Source: a virus. Taken from it: a stretch of 64,000 bases of DNA. Location: IMG/VR virus record IMGVR_UViG_3300026097_000015, positions 1-64,000 of that record; one strand, given 5' to 3'. The notes below the pieces were generated by a model, which did not search any database, was not told the DNA's origin, and saw nothing but the letters and a program-made list of their open reading frames with translations. A program made the position numbers and the translations under genes. Positions 52,843 through 59,504 of the stretch are shown here, piece by piece. Every line of letters starts with the position of its first letter. The first letter of the stretch is position 1.

Positions 52843-53511
52843 CTAGTATCTTACGTATACTACATTACTATCTTCTATGTTAGCAAACTCTTGTATAGAA
52901 CGCAACTCTGTGTTTTTCTCAACATTGGCGGTATGCACCATCAGACCTCCGCCAACATAAACTCCAATGTGAAAATAGCTAGAGGCACCAAGCTTTTGAA
53001 AACCTACTAAGTCTCCTGCAATAGGAGTCTTAACCCTTGTACCATTAACAACTTGAGAAGTTGCAGAGTGCTCCACTTCAATTCCCTGTCCCTGCAGATA
53101 CCACTTAGTAAGTCCAGAGCAATCCCAAATCTCAGGCGTGGCCCCAAATCCATAGGGAGCAACGCCTACCTGGGCTATTAGTTTTGAAATCTCTCTATCT
53201 CTAATTTCCTGTTTAGATATAAACAGATTACTTTCTGCCCATTCATTCATCCTGATAGTATTCTGCTTTTCTGCCTCCAAGCGAATTTCCGCTTCTCTAA
53301 CCTTACGCTCGCCTTCTTTTTCTAGAATAATCTTGTCTAGATCATCTAGCTGAGTCCTAATTTCGGGGGATGTAGGCTCAACAAATTCTTTAACATAAAC
53401 AATGTTTAAGTTATTAGAGTTACCCTGGATTGCATCTGCATTAACAGATGACCCAGTAAGCACAAATATGCTGAGCACAGCGGTAAAGTTAAGTATATTT
53501 TCTTTAATCAT
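52843..53511 (-). CDS. NlpC/P60 peptidase with signal peptide
   Basis: 222 residues. Probable signal sequence (~1-26, ILNFTAVLSIFVLTGSSVNA), a charged coiled coil (~50-112), then an NlpC/P60 domain with Cys131 (IWDCSGLTKWY), His181 (SSYFHIGVYVGGG) and His193. Cuts peptide stems in peptidoglycan. Secreted cell-wall hydrolases of RipA type look like this; a role in lysis or superinfection control is possible. Confidence 0.85.
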   Translation of the reverse strand: MIKENILNFTAVLSIFVLTGSSVNADAIQGNSNNLNIVYVKEFVEPTSPEIRTQLDDLDKIILEKEGERKVREAEIRLEAEKQNTIRMNEWAESNLFISKQEIRDREISKLIAQVGVAPYGFGATPEIWDCSGLTKWYLQGQGIEVEHSATSQVVNGTRVKTPIAGDLVGFQKLGASSYFHIGVYVGGGLMVHTANVEKNTELRSIQEFANIEDSNVVYVRY

Positions 53512-53517
53512 AATAAA

Positions 53518-53631
53518 TTATTTCTGAGTAAACCTGTGTCCAGATTGGTGAAGATGAAAGGCTATCCTGGCATCTAGTTCCTGAAAGTTAATCCCTCGAA
53601 GAACTTCTCCACAAATACAGGTAACTGACAA
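53518..53631 (-). CDS. 37-residue zinc-finger-like peptide
   Basis: TTG start at 53631 with AAGGAG 7 nt upstream. MSVTCICGEVLRGINF ... FHLHQSGHRF gives a C-x-C ... H-x-H ... H set compatible with one zinc. It resembles the C-terminal CTCGEPVDDYREHLAE end of the 55460 gene. Short, so moderate confidence. Confidence 0.5.
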   Translation of the reverse strand: MSVTCICGEVLRGINFQELDARIAFHLHQSGHRFTQK

Positions 53632-53668
53632 TGAAAATCTCCTTAGACTTTATATTTTTTATATTGTA

Positions 53669-53872
53669 CTACAGCTCACGAAGGTCGTCAAGCAAATTAT
53701 CGTGAGTATTTTCATCAGTGATCTTATTAATAAGGCTTTCTAGAAATGACTCTCTTCTAAACTGTGCCATAATTTCTTTGCCAGTTACTTTATATTCAAG
53801 CTTGCCGTTTTCATCGTCATAAGATAAGGTGTAGACCCTGTCCTCAAAAATAGGATATTCTTCATTAAACAT
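53669..53872 (-). CDS. Small acidic protein at the divergent promoter
   Basis: 67 residues. Beta-rich start (YTLSYDDENGKLEYKVTGKE) then an acidic helix. A TATAAT 9 nt from the ATG on the minus strand gives a near-leaderless start. Transcribed away from the gene at 53934; the 61-bp gap holds both promoters. Function unknown. Confidence 0.6.
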   Translation of the reverse strand: MFNEEYPIFEDRVYTLSYDDENGKLEYKVTGKEIMAQFRRESFLESLINKITDENTHDNLLDDLREL

Positions 53873-53880
53873 AGACTACT

Positions 53881-53886
53881 ATTATA
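53881..53886 (-). promoter_or_regulatory. Minus-strand -10 (TATAAT) of the divergent pair
   Basis: TATAAT on the minus strand, preceded by TGATG, 9 nt before the ATG at 53872. No strong -35. Confidence 0.5.
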
Positions 53887-53898
53887 CATCAAAAACGT

Positions 53899-53927
53899 TT
53901 GACAATGTGTACAAAATAACATATAAT
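53899..53927 (+). promoter_or_regulatory. Perfect consensus promoter giving a leaderless mRNA
   Basis: TTGACA (53899-53904), 17 bp, TATAAT (53922-53927). The ATG of the next gene is 53934, exactly 7 nt after the last T, with no ribosome site. It drives the 54-57 kb string of small genes. Confidence 0.85.
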
Positions 53928-53933
53928 ATTATT

Positions 53934-54077
53934 ATGCATTCAACAGACGATATGGAATCTGCCTATTACGAAGGCGTACAGGCAGAAAGAGAACGTATCC
54001 TAGAGCTAATTGAGCTATGGCTTGGAGACGACGGCCTAGAGTTTGATGACATTCACCCAGAGATATTGAACGGTTAG
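53934..54077 (+). CDS. 47-residue acidic helical protein, leaderless
   Basis: MHSTDDMESAYYEGVQAERE then RILELIELWLGDDG. The Y-x(2)-G-x-Q-A-E-R-E-R-I motif recurs in short genes of this phage (45648, 55830). Start set by the consensus promoter 7 nt upstream. Function unknown. Confidence 0.7.
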   Translation: MHSTDDMESAYYEGVQAERERILELIELWLGDDGLEFDDIHPEILNG

Positions 54078-54082
54078 AAGAT

Positions 54083-54250
54083 ATGGAAAAAGATACTAGC
54101 TACCTGGACGAACAGTTGGCAGAAATAAATAAAATTTTAGACGAAGTAGATAAAGAGCTACAGTTTGTCAGCAGGGGTATCGAAGAAGTAGAGATGAGTA
54201 CCAAACTACTTAGCGTAGAGATTGATTACAATTTAGACTTTTTAGAATAA
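54083..54250 (+). CDS. 55-residue coiled-coil protein
   Basis: Starts 5 nt after the previous stop with GGTTAGAAG upstream. The whole sequence is an acidic heptad-like helix (LDEQLAEINKILDEVDKELQ). Probably an oligomeric adaptor; function unknown. Confidence 0.6.
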   Translation: MEKDTSYLDEQLAEINKILDEVDKELQFVSRGIEEVEMSTKLLSVEIDYNLDFLE

Positions 54251-54254
54251 AGAC

Positions 54255-54283
54255 TTGCAATTAGGCTTTGACTTCGATATACT
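54255..54283 (+). promoter_or_regulatory. Probable promoter (TTGCAA-17-TATACT)
   Basis: TTGCAA at 54255-54260, 17-bp spacer, TATACT at 54278-54283, 25 nt before the ATG at 54308. Each box has one or two mismatches to consensus. Confidence 0.55.
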
Positions 54284-54307
54284 GTATAAAGGTATAGAGA
54301 GGCGTAG

Positions 54308-54553
54308 ATGCAGGTGGATTTATTCAACTATTACGGATTAGACTGGCTGTCCATGCTATTTGGATTTTATGGTATGTGGCTGTTAGGCAAAAAGCGTAAA
54401 GTTAGTTTTATTTTTACGGGTATCGGAATGGCTCTAGCACTTACTGTTGCTGTGATGGCAAGTCAGTATGGCTTTATGGTTGCCAACTCCATTATGATCG
54501 GACTCTCTACAAGAAACTATATACTTTGGTATAAAGAAGACAAGGTTAACTAG
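54308..54553 (+). CDS. Small three-helix membrane protein
   Basis: 81 residues with ~3 hydrophobic segments (WLSMLFGFYGMWLLGKKRKV; FIFTGIGMALALTVAVMASQ; FMVANSIMIGL). The G-x-Y-G-M-W-L-L-G-K-K-R-K turn resembles PnuC-like small phage membrane proteins. Function unknown. Confidence 0.65.
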   Translation: MQVDLFNYYGLDWLSMLFGFYGMWLLGKKRKVSFIFTGIGMALALTVAVMASQYGFMVANSIMIGLSTRNYILWYKEDKVN

Positions 54554-54565
54554 AAGAGGAGCGTA

Positions 54566-54670
54566 ATGTTTCCAGAAATGCAAGCATTGTTAGGAACCGC
54601 CTGGGCATATTGGTTGTCCTTTGGGGCACTACTTATTTGGTGGGGAGCGTATAAATGGCTAAGGAAATAG
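54566..54670 (+). CDS. 34-residue membrane peptide
   Basis: ATG 54566 after AGAGGAGCG. One long Trp-rich hydrophobic helix (LLGTAWAYWLSFGALLIWWG). Overlaps the next gene by 16 bp. The ribosome site and coupling support it. Confidence 0.6.
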   Translation: MFPEMQALLGTAWAYWLSFGALLIWWGAYKWLRK

Positions 54671-54903
54671 ATTTTGACGAGTGGCTACAGACTGGCTACG
54701 ACCAAGGCTGGATAGGCCCACCAGTTTGTGAAACTCATGATGGTCTGCCGATGTCTATAGCAGAGGATTATGCGTTTGAAGAGGGTGAAGACCCTTGCAT
54801 TCATATCCTGAGGCTATACGAAGACAAAATAGATAAGCAACAAGTAGAAGATGGCCACTCGCCTTCACAGTGGAGGGCATCCAACATGGGGCTTAAAAAA
54901 TGA
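54655..54903 (+). CDS. Small acidic phage protein
   Basis: 82 residues; RBS GGGGAGCG. GWIGPPVCETHDGLPMSIAE then EEGEDPCIHILRLYED: Cys/His-containing, similar to short actinophage and cyanophage proteins with the same GPPVC-x-THDG turn. Function unknown. ATGA overlap with the next gene. Confidence 0.7.
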   Translation: MAKEIDFDEWLQTGYDQGWIGPPVCETHDGLPMSIAEDYAFEEGEDPCIHILRLYEDKIDKQQVEDGHSPSQWRASNMGLKK

Positions 54904-55115
54904 CATTCTTAATGGCCAACAAAGATACATACATAACAAGTATGAAGGACGATGACCACGATCTCTTGATTGAAGAGGGTGGCTTCCTATTTCATATTAC
55001 ATCAGATAGGCAAACAAAATATTTAGAGCCTAGAGAGGTAGCTTTGTACTCTCCTGAGAATAACCTGGGGGTAAGCTACGGTTACGAGGGGGACTGGGAT
55101 GAGTTTAATCTATAA
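54900..55115 (+). CDS. Unknown acidic beta-rich protein
   Basis: 71 residues, coupled by ATGA. Two-sheet pattern with KDDDHDLLIEEGGFLFHITS and a YSPENNLGVSYGYEG turn. Family not recognised. Confidence 0.6.
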   Translation: MTFLMANKDTYITSMKDDDHDLLIEEGGFLFHITSDRQTKYLEPREVALYSPENNLGVSYGYEGDWDEFNL

Positions 55116-55221
55116 GATAGAAAGAACTCTATGTCCTAAATGTCATAGGCTCATGATAGCCTATGTTGACAGAGAAAATGTAGAATATGAATGCATATAC
55201 AAGGAGTGCAAAGATGAATGA
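55099..55221 (+). CDS. 40-residue zinc-ribbon peptide
   Basis: ATG 55099 after GAGGGGGAC, inside the end of the previous gene. CPKCH and a C-x(6)-C pair (ECIYKEC) suit one zinc ion. Stop overlaps the next start. Confidence 0.6.
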   Translation: MSLIYKIERTLCPKCHRLMIAYVDRENVEYECIYKECKDE

Positions 55222-55405
55222 ACAGCCAATAAACATACATAGATATATTAATTTAGGGTTTAGGTGGTTGCATTATATCCACTATACCCCCAAGTCTTAC
55301 AGCACGTCTCACTGGGGATGGATGACAACGACGTTCAAAGATCCATCAATTGATTTTTATTTTGGTAAGCATGTGTTTGTGTTTACCCTAAGGAAGAAAG
55401 ATTAG
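55214..55405 (+). CDS. Small aromatic-rich protein
   Basis: 63 residues. ATG 55214 is chosen because AAGGAG lies 7 nt upstream; a longer reading from 55187 lies inside the zinc peptide. FRWLHYIHYTPKSYSTSHWG and FYFGKHVFVFTLRKK give a beta-rich, aromatic protein. Function unknown. Confidence 0.6.
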   Translation: MNEQPINIHRYINLGFRWLHYIHYTPKSYSTSHWGWMTTTFKDPSIDFYFGKHVFVFTLRKKD

Positions 55406-55448
55406 TAACTTATAGGTTACATCTGTTAATGTAACGTATAGGTGACAT
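55405..55448 (+). repeat. Tandem operator-like repeat (two 18-bp copies)
   Basis: 55405-55422 and 55431-55448 match at 16 of 18 positions (GTAAC-x-TATAGGT-x-ACAT). The first copy contains a perfect inverted repeat GTAAC/GTTAC; start-to-start spacing is 26 bp. They lie between two genes, just before the ribosome site of the 55460 gene, as expected for a dimeric repressor or activator. Confidence 0.65.
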
Positions 55449-55459
55449 AAAGGACGATA

Positions 55460-55828
55460 ATGCCATTACATGTAGACATTAAGATTAATGAACGCCTAAT
55501 CAACACAATATATATTGGTCGTATGCGTGGGGGAACAAGGCCAGACGATGTCAATGACTACCTTGTTGTTGAAGGGGATAAGCCACTAAGCCTAGAAGAC
55601 TGGCATAAGAATGGATTCTCATACACTCATCGGTATGGTGATGGAGCAGAGACATGCGTTCTTAAAGGTTTGCAAGCTTTGGGGTACGATAGTGCTGTCC
55701 CAGCGGCCACTGTCCAGGAACACGAACCTACCGACAAAACAGCAGGGGGATTTTTAAATATCTGCACATGTGGAGAACCTGTAGATGATTACAGAGAACA
55801 TCTAGCTGAAAAAATTGGGGAGGTCTAG
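55460..55828 (+). CDS. Unknown phage protein with C-terminal zinc-like motif
   Basis: 122 residues. Beta-rich N-terminus (INERLINTIYIGRMRGGTRP), middle YTHRYGDGAETCVLKGLQAL, and C-terminal ICTCGEPVDDYREHLAE. The L-I-N-T-I-Y-I-G-R-M start is shared with small actinophage proteins. Preceded by the operator-like repeats, so its expression is probably regulated. Confidence 0.65.
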   Translation: MPLHVDIKINERLINTIYIGRMRGGTRPDDVNDYLVVEGDKPLSLEDWHKNGFSYTHRYGDGAETCVLKGLQALGYDSAVPAATVQEHEPTDKTAGGFLNICTCGEPVDDYREHLAEKIGEV

Positions 55829-55829
55829 G

Positions 55830-56009
55830 ATGAGCATTGAACAAAAATTATATTGGACCAAGGGGTACGAAGCTGGTGTTAAAGATACAGAAGAAAGAAC
55901 TATAAAACTGTTAGAGGATGAACTTGAACATGATTGGGATGATATTACAGTCACAAGAGATGCAATCATCAGGTCACTAATCGCACTAATCAAAGGAGGG
56001 CAGAAGTGA
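55830..56009 (+). CDS. Small helical protein
   Basis: 59 residues from ATG 55830; GGGGAGG lies 6 nt upstream, which excludes the in-frame ATG at 55815. YWTKGYEAGVKDTEERTIKL is the recurring Y-x(2)-G-Y-x(2)-G pattern, followed by an aliphatic helix. GTGA overlap with the next gene. Confidence 0.65.
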   Translation: MSIEQKLYWTKGYEAGVKDTEERTIKLLEDELEHDWDDITVTRDAIIRSLIALIKGGQK

Positions 56010-56344
56010 GCTTTGCAAGATTCAGTAATTCAGATATTTATATGTTTGAGCATGTAGGTGGCTTTATTGAGTGCTGTGGTTGTTGGTTTGTAGATTGGGA
56101 TACAGAAATTTATCCTCAGCTAAAAACACCACGGGAAGCTTTGACACATCTAGACTCTCACGAAAAAGCAGGGCATGACATAGGGAATGCTCGTAATAGA
56201 ATTATAGACACGTATGATGATTTAGATATTAAAATAGATCCTTACGTGACACCACCAGAAGTTATAGAAAGAGTTAGGCAAAAAATGAGGGCATCTCAAG
56301 AACATCCTCCACAACATTTTAGAGATAGGAGCAACGGTGAATGA
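56006..56344 (+). CDS. C2H2-like zinc protein
   Basis: 112 residues from GTG 56006 (RBS GGAGGG). FIECCGCWFVDW then LTHLDSHEKAGHD provides Cys and His ligands as in a single C2H2-type finger found in actinophage proteins. The rest is helical and polar. Function unknown. Confidence 0.65.
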   Translation: MSFARFSNSDIYMFEHVGGFIECCGCWFVDWDTEIYPQLKTPREALTHLDSHEKAGHDIGNARNRIIDTYDDLDIKIDPYVTPPEVIERVRQKMRASQEHPPQHFRDRSNGE

Positions 56345-56489
56345 AAAAGAAAAGTCAATCAAAATACTAGAATCGTATTTTAAATTAATTAAAGAGTCTG
56401 AAGATAAGTCTGAAAATCCTGAATGGGATAGAGGATTCCAGGCAGCAATAGCATTAATAAAGTCGGAATATAATTGGAAGGATTCGTAA
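56337..56489 (+). CDS. 50-residue helical protein
   Basis: GTG 56337 with AGGAG 6 nt upstream; an ATG at 56341 gives a frame of 10 codons only. NPEWDRGFQAAIALIKSEYN shares the W-x-R/K-G-F/Y-x-A pattern with the 55830 gene. Stop in TAATG overlap. Confidence 0.6.
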   Translation: MNEKEKSIKILESYFKLIKESEDKSENPEWDRGFQAAIALIKSEYNWKDS

Positions 56490-56563
56490 TGGAGATATTG
56501 GCAGTATTGTCTTTAGTTGCCATGCTTTGGATAGCAGTTTGGTTTACAACTAATGACAGATGA
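56489..56563 (+). CDS. 24-residue membrane peptide (tentative)
   Basis: MEILAVLSLVAMLWIAVWFT then a short polar end. One transmembrane helix, translationally coupled on both sides (TAATG, 11-bp overlap). Very short, so tentative. Confidence 0.4.
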   Translation: MEILAVLSLVAMLWIAVWFTTNDR

Positions 56564-57266
56564 TCTTTCAAACGTAGTAGCAGAAGAAGACTTTCAAACT
56601 TGGAGGATTTTTCCTAAGTATCGTAATCTTTTTAATAAGATGGAGATTGCGTTACAACAAGGCTTGAAGGCAGGACCTGCAGCGGTCAACCCTTTGCATG
56701 ATGGCTACTATATTTCAAGACCTATTTATAATTTATACGGGATGGGCATAGGTGCCAAAAGGTTTTGGTACAGTGATGACATGTACAACCAATTACTTAA
56801 CAATGATGTAGTTCCGCCTGGGCACTTCTGGTGTGAGTGGGTTGAAGGAGATCACCTGAGTATAGACTTTCATCGTGACCCCAAGACTAAGATATTCTAC
56901 ACACGCAGTGTCTGGCAGGGTAAGCATTACACAAGCGATAACCTAACACAGTTCTCGTCATGGACTAGATTAGATAGTGATATTCATCCTTACGACATTA
57001 AACTTAAACTACCCTGGAATGATGAAAAGATTACAGCAATAAACTTAGAGTACAAAGGTAAATACGTAATAGAGGCACACCTTAGATTAGGTAATGACCC
57101 TTGGGATGACCTAGAGACTGGAACAGTAGTTACACCAGTATGGGATGATGCAGAAATAGATCCATCCAAAGAGTTTCGGGGTAACCTTCATCAAGACATG
57201 GAAGCTTACAGTGCAAGTGGACACATATCAAATGTAAGAAAAGGATACTACATAGATAGACCTTAA
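56553..57266 (+). CDS. Unknown 237-residue protein
   Basis: Residues ~20-110 (FNKMEIALQQGLKAGPAAVN; DGYYISRPIYNLYGMGIGAK; PPGHFWCEWVEGDHLSIDFH) have the look of a nucleotide-dependent enzyme of an ATP-grasp kind, with Gly-rich turns and acidic pairs, but no definite motif. I recall similar hypothetical proteins from aquatic phages. It precedes tRNA-Met by 8 bp. Confidence 0.6.
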   Translation: MTDDLSNVVAEEDFQTWRIFPKYRNLFNKMEIALQQGLKAGPAAVNPLHDGYYISRPIYNLYGMGIGAKRFWYSDDMYNQLLNNDVVPPGHFWCEWVEGDHLSIDFHRDPKTKIFYTRSVWQGKHYTSDNLTQFSSWTRLDSDIHPYDIKLKLPWNDEKITAINLEYKGKYVIEAHLRLGNDPWDDLETGTVVTPVWDDAEIDPSKEFRGNLHQDMEAYSASGHISNVRKGYYIDRP

Positions 57267-57274
57267 TTAAACAA

Positions 57275-57348
57275 GGGGTGGTAGCTCAGCTGGTTAGAGC
57301 AAACGACTCATAATCGTTCGGTCATGGGTTCAAGTTCCATCCACCCCA
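57275..57348 (+). tRNA. tRNA-Met (CAT), elongator type or tRNA-Ile2
   Basis: 74-nt cloverleaf: acceptor GGGGTGG/CCACCCC (normal first pair, so not an initiator), anticodon stem AACGA/TCGTT with CAT, T stem ATGGG/TCCAT (one G.U). CCA not encoded. If the anticodon C is lysidinylated it would read AUA as Ile. Confidence 0.9.
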
Positions 57349-57363
57349 CTAAAACTGTAAAAG

Positions 57364-57372
57364 TGATACAAT
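57364..57372 (+). promoter_or_regulatory. Extended -10 (TGATACAAT)
   Basis: TG-A-TACAAT 15 nt after tRNA-Met; last base 57372 is 10 nt before ATG 57382, which has no ribosome site. Near-leaderless. Confidence 0.5.
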
Positions 57373-57381
57373 AGATAACTA

Positions 57382-57936
57382 ATGTATGAAATATCAATGC
57401 CAAGGTTTGAGGCAATCGTAATAAAAGATCTCATTTCAACAGCAACAAACATTTTAGAGTATGGTTCTGGCGGTACAACTTATTACGCTTATCAAAATAA
57501 TAAAACAGTAACTACAGTTGAAACAGACAAAAACTATTTAAATAATCTTTTAGATACATGCAATCATTCAGATCTGATTAAGCCTATCCATGTAGACGTG
57601 GGGGAAACGACTGACTGGGGGTACTCTTTGGGATTGCCAGAAGGCTTCAACACAATCAGGCAATACATAAGAGTACCATGGGACATAGATGATTTTAATC
57701 TTGTCATTGTTGACGGTAGGTTTAGGGCAGCAACATTTATGTATAGCTGGAACATGGCCAAGCCAGGGACTACCTTCTTCTGGGACGACTTCGTAAACAG
57801 AAACCACTACAAAGAAGTGCTACAGCATATTAACCCTGATGCATATGTTGGCAGGGCAGCTATATTCGTAAAAGAAGATAATTACTTTAAGTTCAGCGAC
57901 GAAATGATTCATAAATACGTTAGTGATCAGCGTTAA
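57382..57936 (+). CDS. Class I SAM-dependent methyltransferase-like protein
   Basis: 184 residues. Motif I NILEYGSGGTTYYAYQNN near 23-40 (E-x-G-x-G), acidic motif II TVETDKNY near 49, and FNLVIVDGRFRAATFM near 109 form the SAM-binding core. Substrate unknown; possibilities are nucleic acid, sugar or protein. Similar proteins occur next to glycosylation genes in other phages. Confidence 0.75.
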   Translation: MYEISMPRFEAIVIKDLISTATNILEYGSGGTTYYAYQNNKTVTTVETDKNYLNNLLDTCNHSDLIKPIHVDVGETTDWGYSLGLPEGFNTIRQYIRVPWDIDDFNLVIVDGRFRAATFMYSWNMAKPGTTFFWDDFVNRNHYKEVLQHINPDAYVGRAAIFVKEDNYFKFSDEMIHKYVSDQR

Positions 57937-57987
57937 AGCGAAGCGATAAAGTTCGGCGGTAAATAGAGTGCAATACAATCGAAACGA

Positions 57988-58016
57988 TTGACAAACTCTA
58001 ATATCAGATGTATAAT
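57988..58016 (+). promoter_or_regulatory. Perfect consensus promoter for a structured leader
   Basis: TTGACA (57988-57993), 17 bp, TATAAT (58011-58016). Predicted start near 58023. Confidence 0.85.
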
Positions 58017-58022
58017 ATATTC

Positions 58023-58114
58023 AGCATAGGCAATAGCTGAGCTAGAGGCCCTAGGGGAGTTTCGGACGAAGCTCTTCTAGGGTTCTCGTTATTTAGATTT
58101 AGAAACGGTATAAA
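58023..58114 (+). ncRNA. Structured leader or small RNA upstream of the 58115 gene
   Basis: An 11-bp stem (58049-58059 with 58072-58082, two G.U) with a 12-nt loop dominates this ~92-nt transcript start. No U-run follows the stem, so it is more likely a 5' leader than a terminator. The downstream ATG at 58115 has no clear ribosome site, which raises the chance that the structure controls its translation. Confidence 0.5.
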
Positions 58115-58309
58115 ATGGAAACAGCAATAACCACAGATGTAGACACAACAGTCTTCTATACAAAAGAAGATGTACAAGGATGGACTGTAGTAAAGAAATG
58201 TACAGAATGTAAGTTTGCAGTTTTCACTGGCAAGTCACAAGATGTAGATAAGTCTACTAAAACTATCAATGATATATTTGATAAAGGTCACAACTGCATA
58301 ATTTTTTGA
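58115..58309 (+). CDS. Small Cys-containing protein
   Basis: 64 residues. TVVKKCTECKFAVFTGKSQD has one CxxC; a second Cys near the end (GHNCIIF) with the preceding His could complete a zinc site. Expressed from the strong promoter through the structured leader. Convergent with the tiny membrane gene, 4 bp between stops. Confidence 0.6.
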   Translation: METAITTDVDTTVFYTKEDVQGWTVVKKCTECKFAVFTGKSQDVDKSTKTINDIFDKGHNCIIF

Positions 58310-58313
58310 GGGT

Positions 58314-58490
58314 CTACAACATAAGCATAGACAAATTCATACTCAATTGATGTATAGCAAGAATACCTATAAGAACACCAACTAATCTAAACCAAAAAAG
58401 AAATACGGGATTGGCCCTAATCTTTTCTTCTAGGTTTATATAGGAATATAGAAAACCTAAGATCAAACCTAATAGTGCAAATTCTGTCAT
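58314..58490 (-). CDS. 58-residue two-helix membrane protein
   Basis: Minus-strand ATG at 58490. MTEFALLGLILGFLYSYINL, a short charged loop EEKIRANP, then FLFWFRLVGVLIGILAIHQL: two transmembrane helices. A TGTTACACT extended -10 ends 6 nt before the ATG, so it is leaderless or nearly so. Holin-like in outline, function unknown. Confidence 0.65.
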   Translation of the reverse strand: MTEFALLGLILGFLYSYINLEEKIRANPVFLFWFRLVGVLIGILAIHQLSMNLSMLML

Positions 58491-58495
58491 ATTCT

Positions 58496-58504
58496 AGTGT
58501 AACA
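58496..58504 (-). promoter_or_regulatory. Extended -10 (TGTTACACT) for the two-helix membrane gene
   Basis: Minus strand TG-T-TACACT; last base 58496 is 6 nt from the ATG at 58490. Confidence 0.5.
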
Positions 58505-58636
58505 CACATAAATCTTTTGAAGGCTACGCCTTTATACCAAGATGATTTGTTACCCTCGCAGAATTGATTCTATGGCTTCTGAGAGCTATTTTATAGCCAT
58601 CGTAATGAAATAATATCTTACTGATTATAAAGCTAT

Positions 58637-58662
58637 GTGGAGGGAAGTGGAGTTATGTGGAG
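58637..58662 (+). repeat. Three GTGGAG repeats at 10-bp spacing
   Basis: GTGGAG at 58637, 58647 and 58657, one helical turn apart, followed by GATATATGG. The last copy starts an inverted repeat (58659-58667 with 58710-58718). Looks like a protein-binding array on one DNA face. Confidence 0.6.
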
Positions 58663-59282
58663 ATATATGGATAATGGAACACATAGTTATAAAACCGTAA
58701 TCAAAATTTTATATCTCCATAGCCCCATATCCTATATAATGCTAAAACAGTCTGGGATTTCAAAAGCTTCATCGTAATGTCTTTTTGGGAGATAGTGTTT
58801 ATATATAGGGGGATAATTACCAAGATAGGTAAATTTTATACCCTCAAAAAATATAAATAAATCTAATAAAATAAACAAAAATAAATAAAAATAGATCAAA
58901 ATGTTTTAAAAATAAAGAAAATGTTTTATTCTCTTATAGGGGGTATTAACGTATAATGGTTAACCAATATATGATATACATACCTAGTGTAAGTACTATA
59001 CCTTCCAGCATTTTATACCCTCCTTCGTAATAAATAATAAATTAATTAATAATGCCTACGGCATCTGTTATAAAATTTGGGGTATACCAACAGATAACCC
59101 ATTAAGTGTTAATATACCTATACATATAATACATATACTAGATTAAGATCATATACCCTGGATGTTACATACATGTTAAATAGTTTTATTATAGATATAC
59201 TAAAACAACCAGCGATTTCAAAAGGTCCATCGTAATACTTTTTAAACTAAATAGTTTTTAATATAGGTCATGCTCGATGCAT

Positions 59283-59358
59283 AAAAAAAAGAAGCTGGAT
59301 AGCTAGTTCATAGCCACATCGCAATGACGTTAGCTAGCTTGCACCTATCCAACTTCTA
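59283..59358 (-). ncRNA. Candidate small RNA 2, closed by a terminal stem with U-tract
   Basis: Minus strand: 59357-59345 pairs with 59302-59290 (13 bp, one G.U), with an inner GCTAG/CTAGC extension, then eight T at 59290-59283. A perfect consensus promoter places the transcript start at ~59358, the first base of the stem. Length ~75 nt. The apical part contains ATTGCGATG, a variant of the surrounding repeat. No reading frame of note. Target unknown. Confidence 0.65.
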
Positions 59359-59364
59359 TACATA

Positions 59365-59393
59365 ATTATATCCTATATAGCCCAGGATGTCAA
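59365..59393 (-). promoter_or_regulatory. Perfect consensus promoter of candidate small RNA 2
   Basis: Minus strand TTGACA (59393-59388), 17 bp, TATAAT (59370-59365). An ATTACGATG repeat box lies just upstream of the -35 at 59408-59400. Confidence 0.85.
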
Positions 59394-59486
59394 GTTGATC
59401 ATCGTAATACCCTCAAAACAACCCACGATTTTATATGATCCATCGTAAAGGTTTTTATATATGGGATATGGTAACATTTTGATAAC

Positions 59487-59504
59487 TTTGGGTCGATCAC
59501 AGAA
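59487..59504. repeat. TTTGGG(G)TCGATC repeat, copy 1
   Basis: TTTGGGTCGATCACAGAA next to a minus-strand terminator hairpin. A near-identical copy lies at 62990-63007, also beside a minus-strand terminator. Confidence 0.6.

Larger units (their letters stand above)
58598..59449. repeat. Dispersed CATCGTAAT repeat family
   Basis: Exact CATCGTAAT at 58598-58606, 58770-58778, 59228-59236 and 59400-59408; variants CATCGTAAA at 59441-59449, CATCGCAAT at 59317-59325 and TTCGTAAT near 59023. Around the copies at 58770 and 59228 the similarity extends ~40 bp (AAAACA-x(4)-G-x-GATTTCAAAAG upstream). Read on the minus strand the box ATTACGATG lies ~6 bp before TTGAAA or TTGACA, a -35-like element. Confidence 0.75.

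Noticed and set aside
46703-59358. Base pairing between the two candidate small RNAs through CATCG/CGATG
   Set aside because: Only 5-7 complementary bases; not above chance for sequences of this length.
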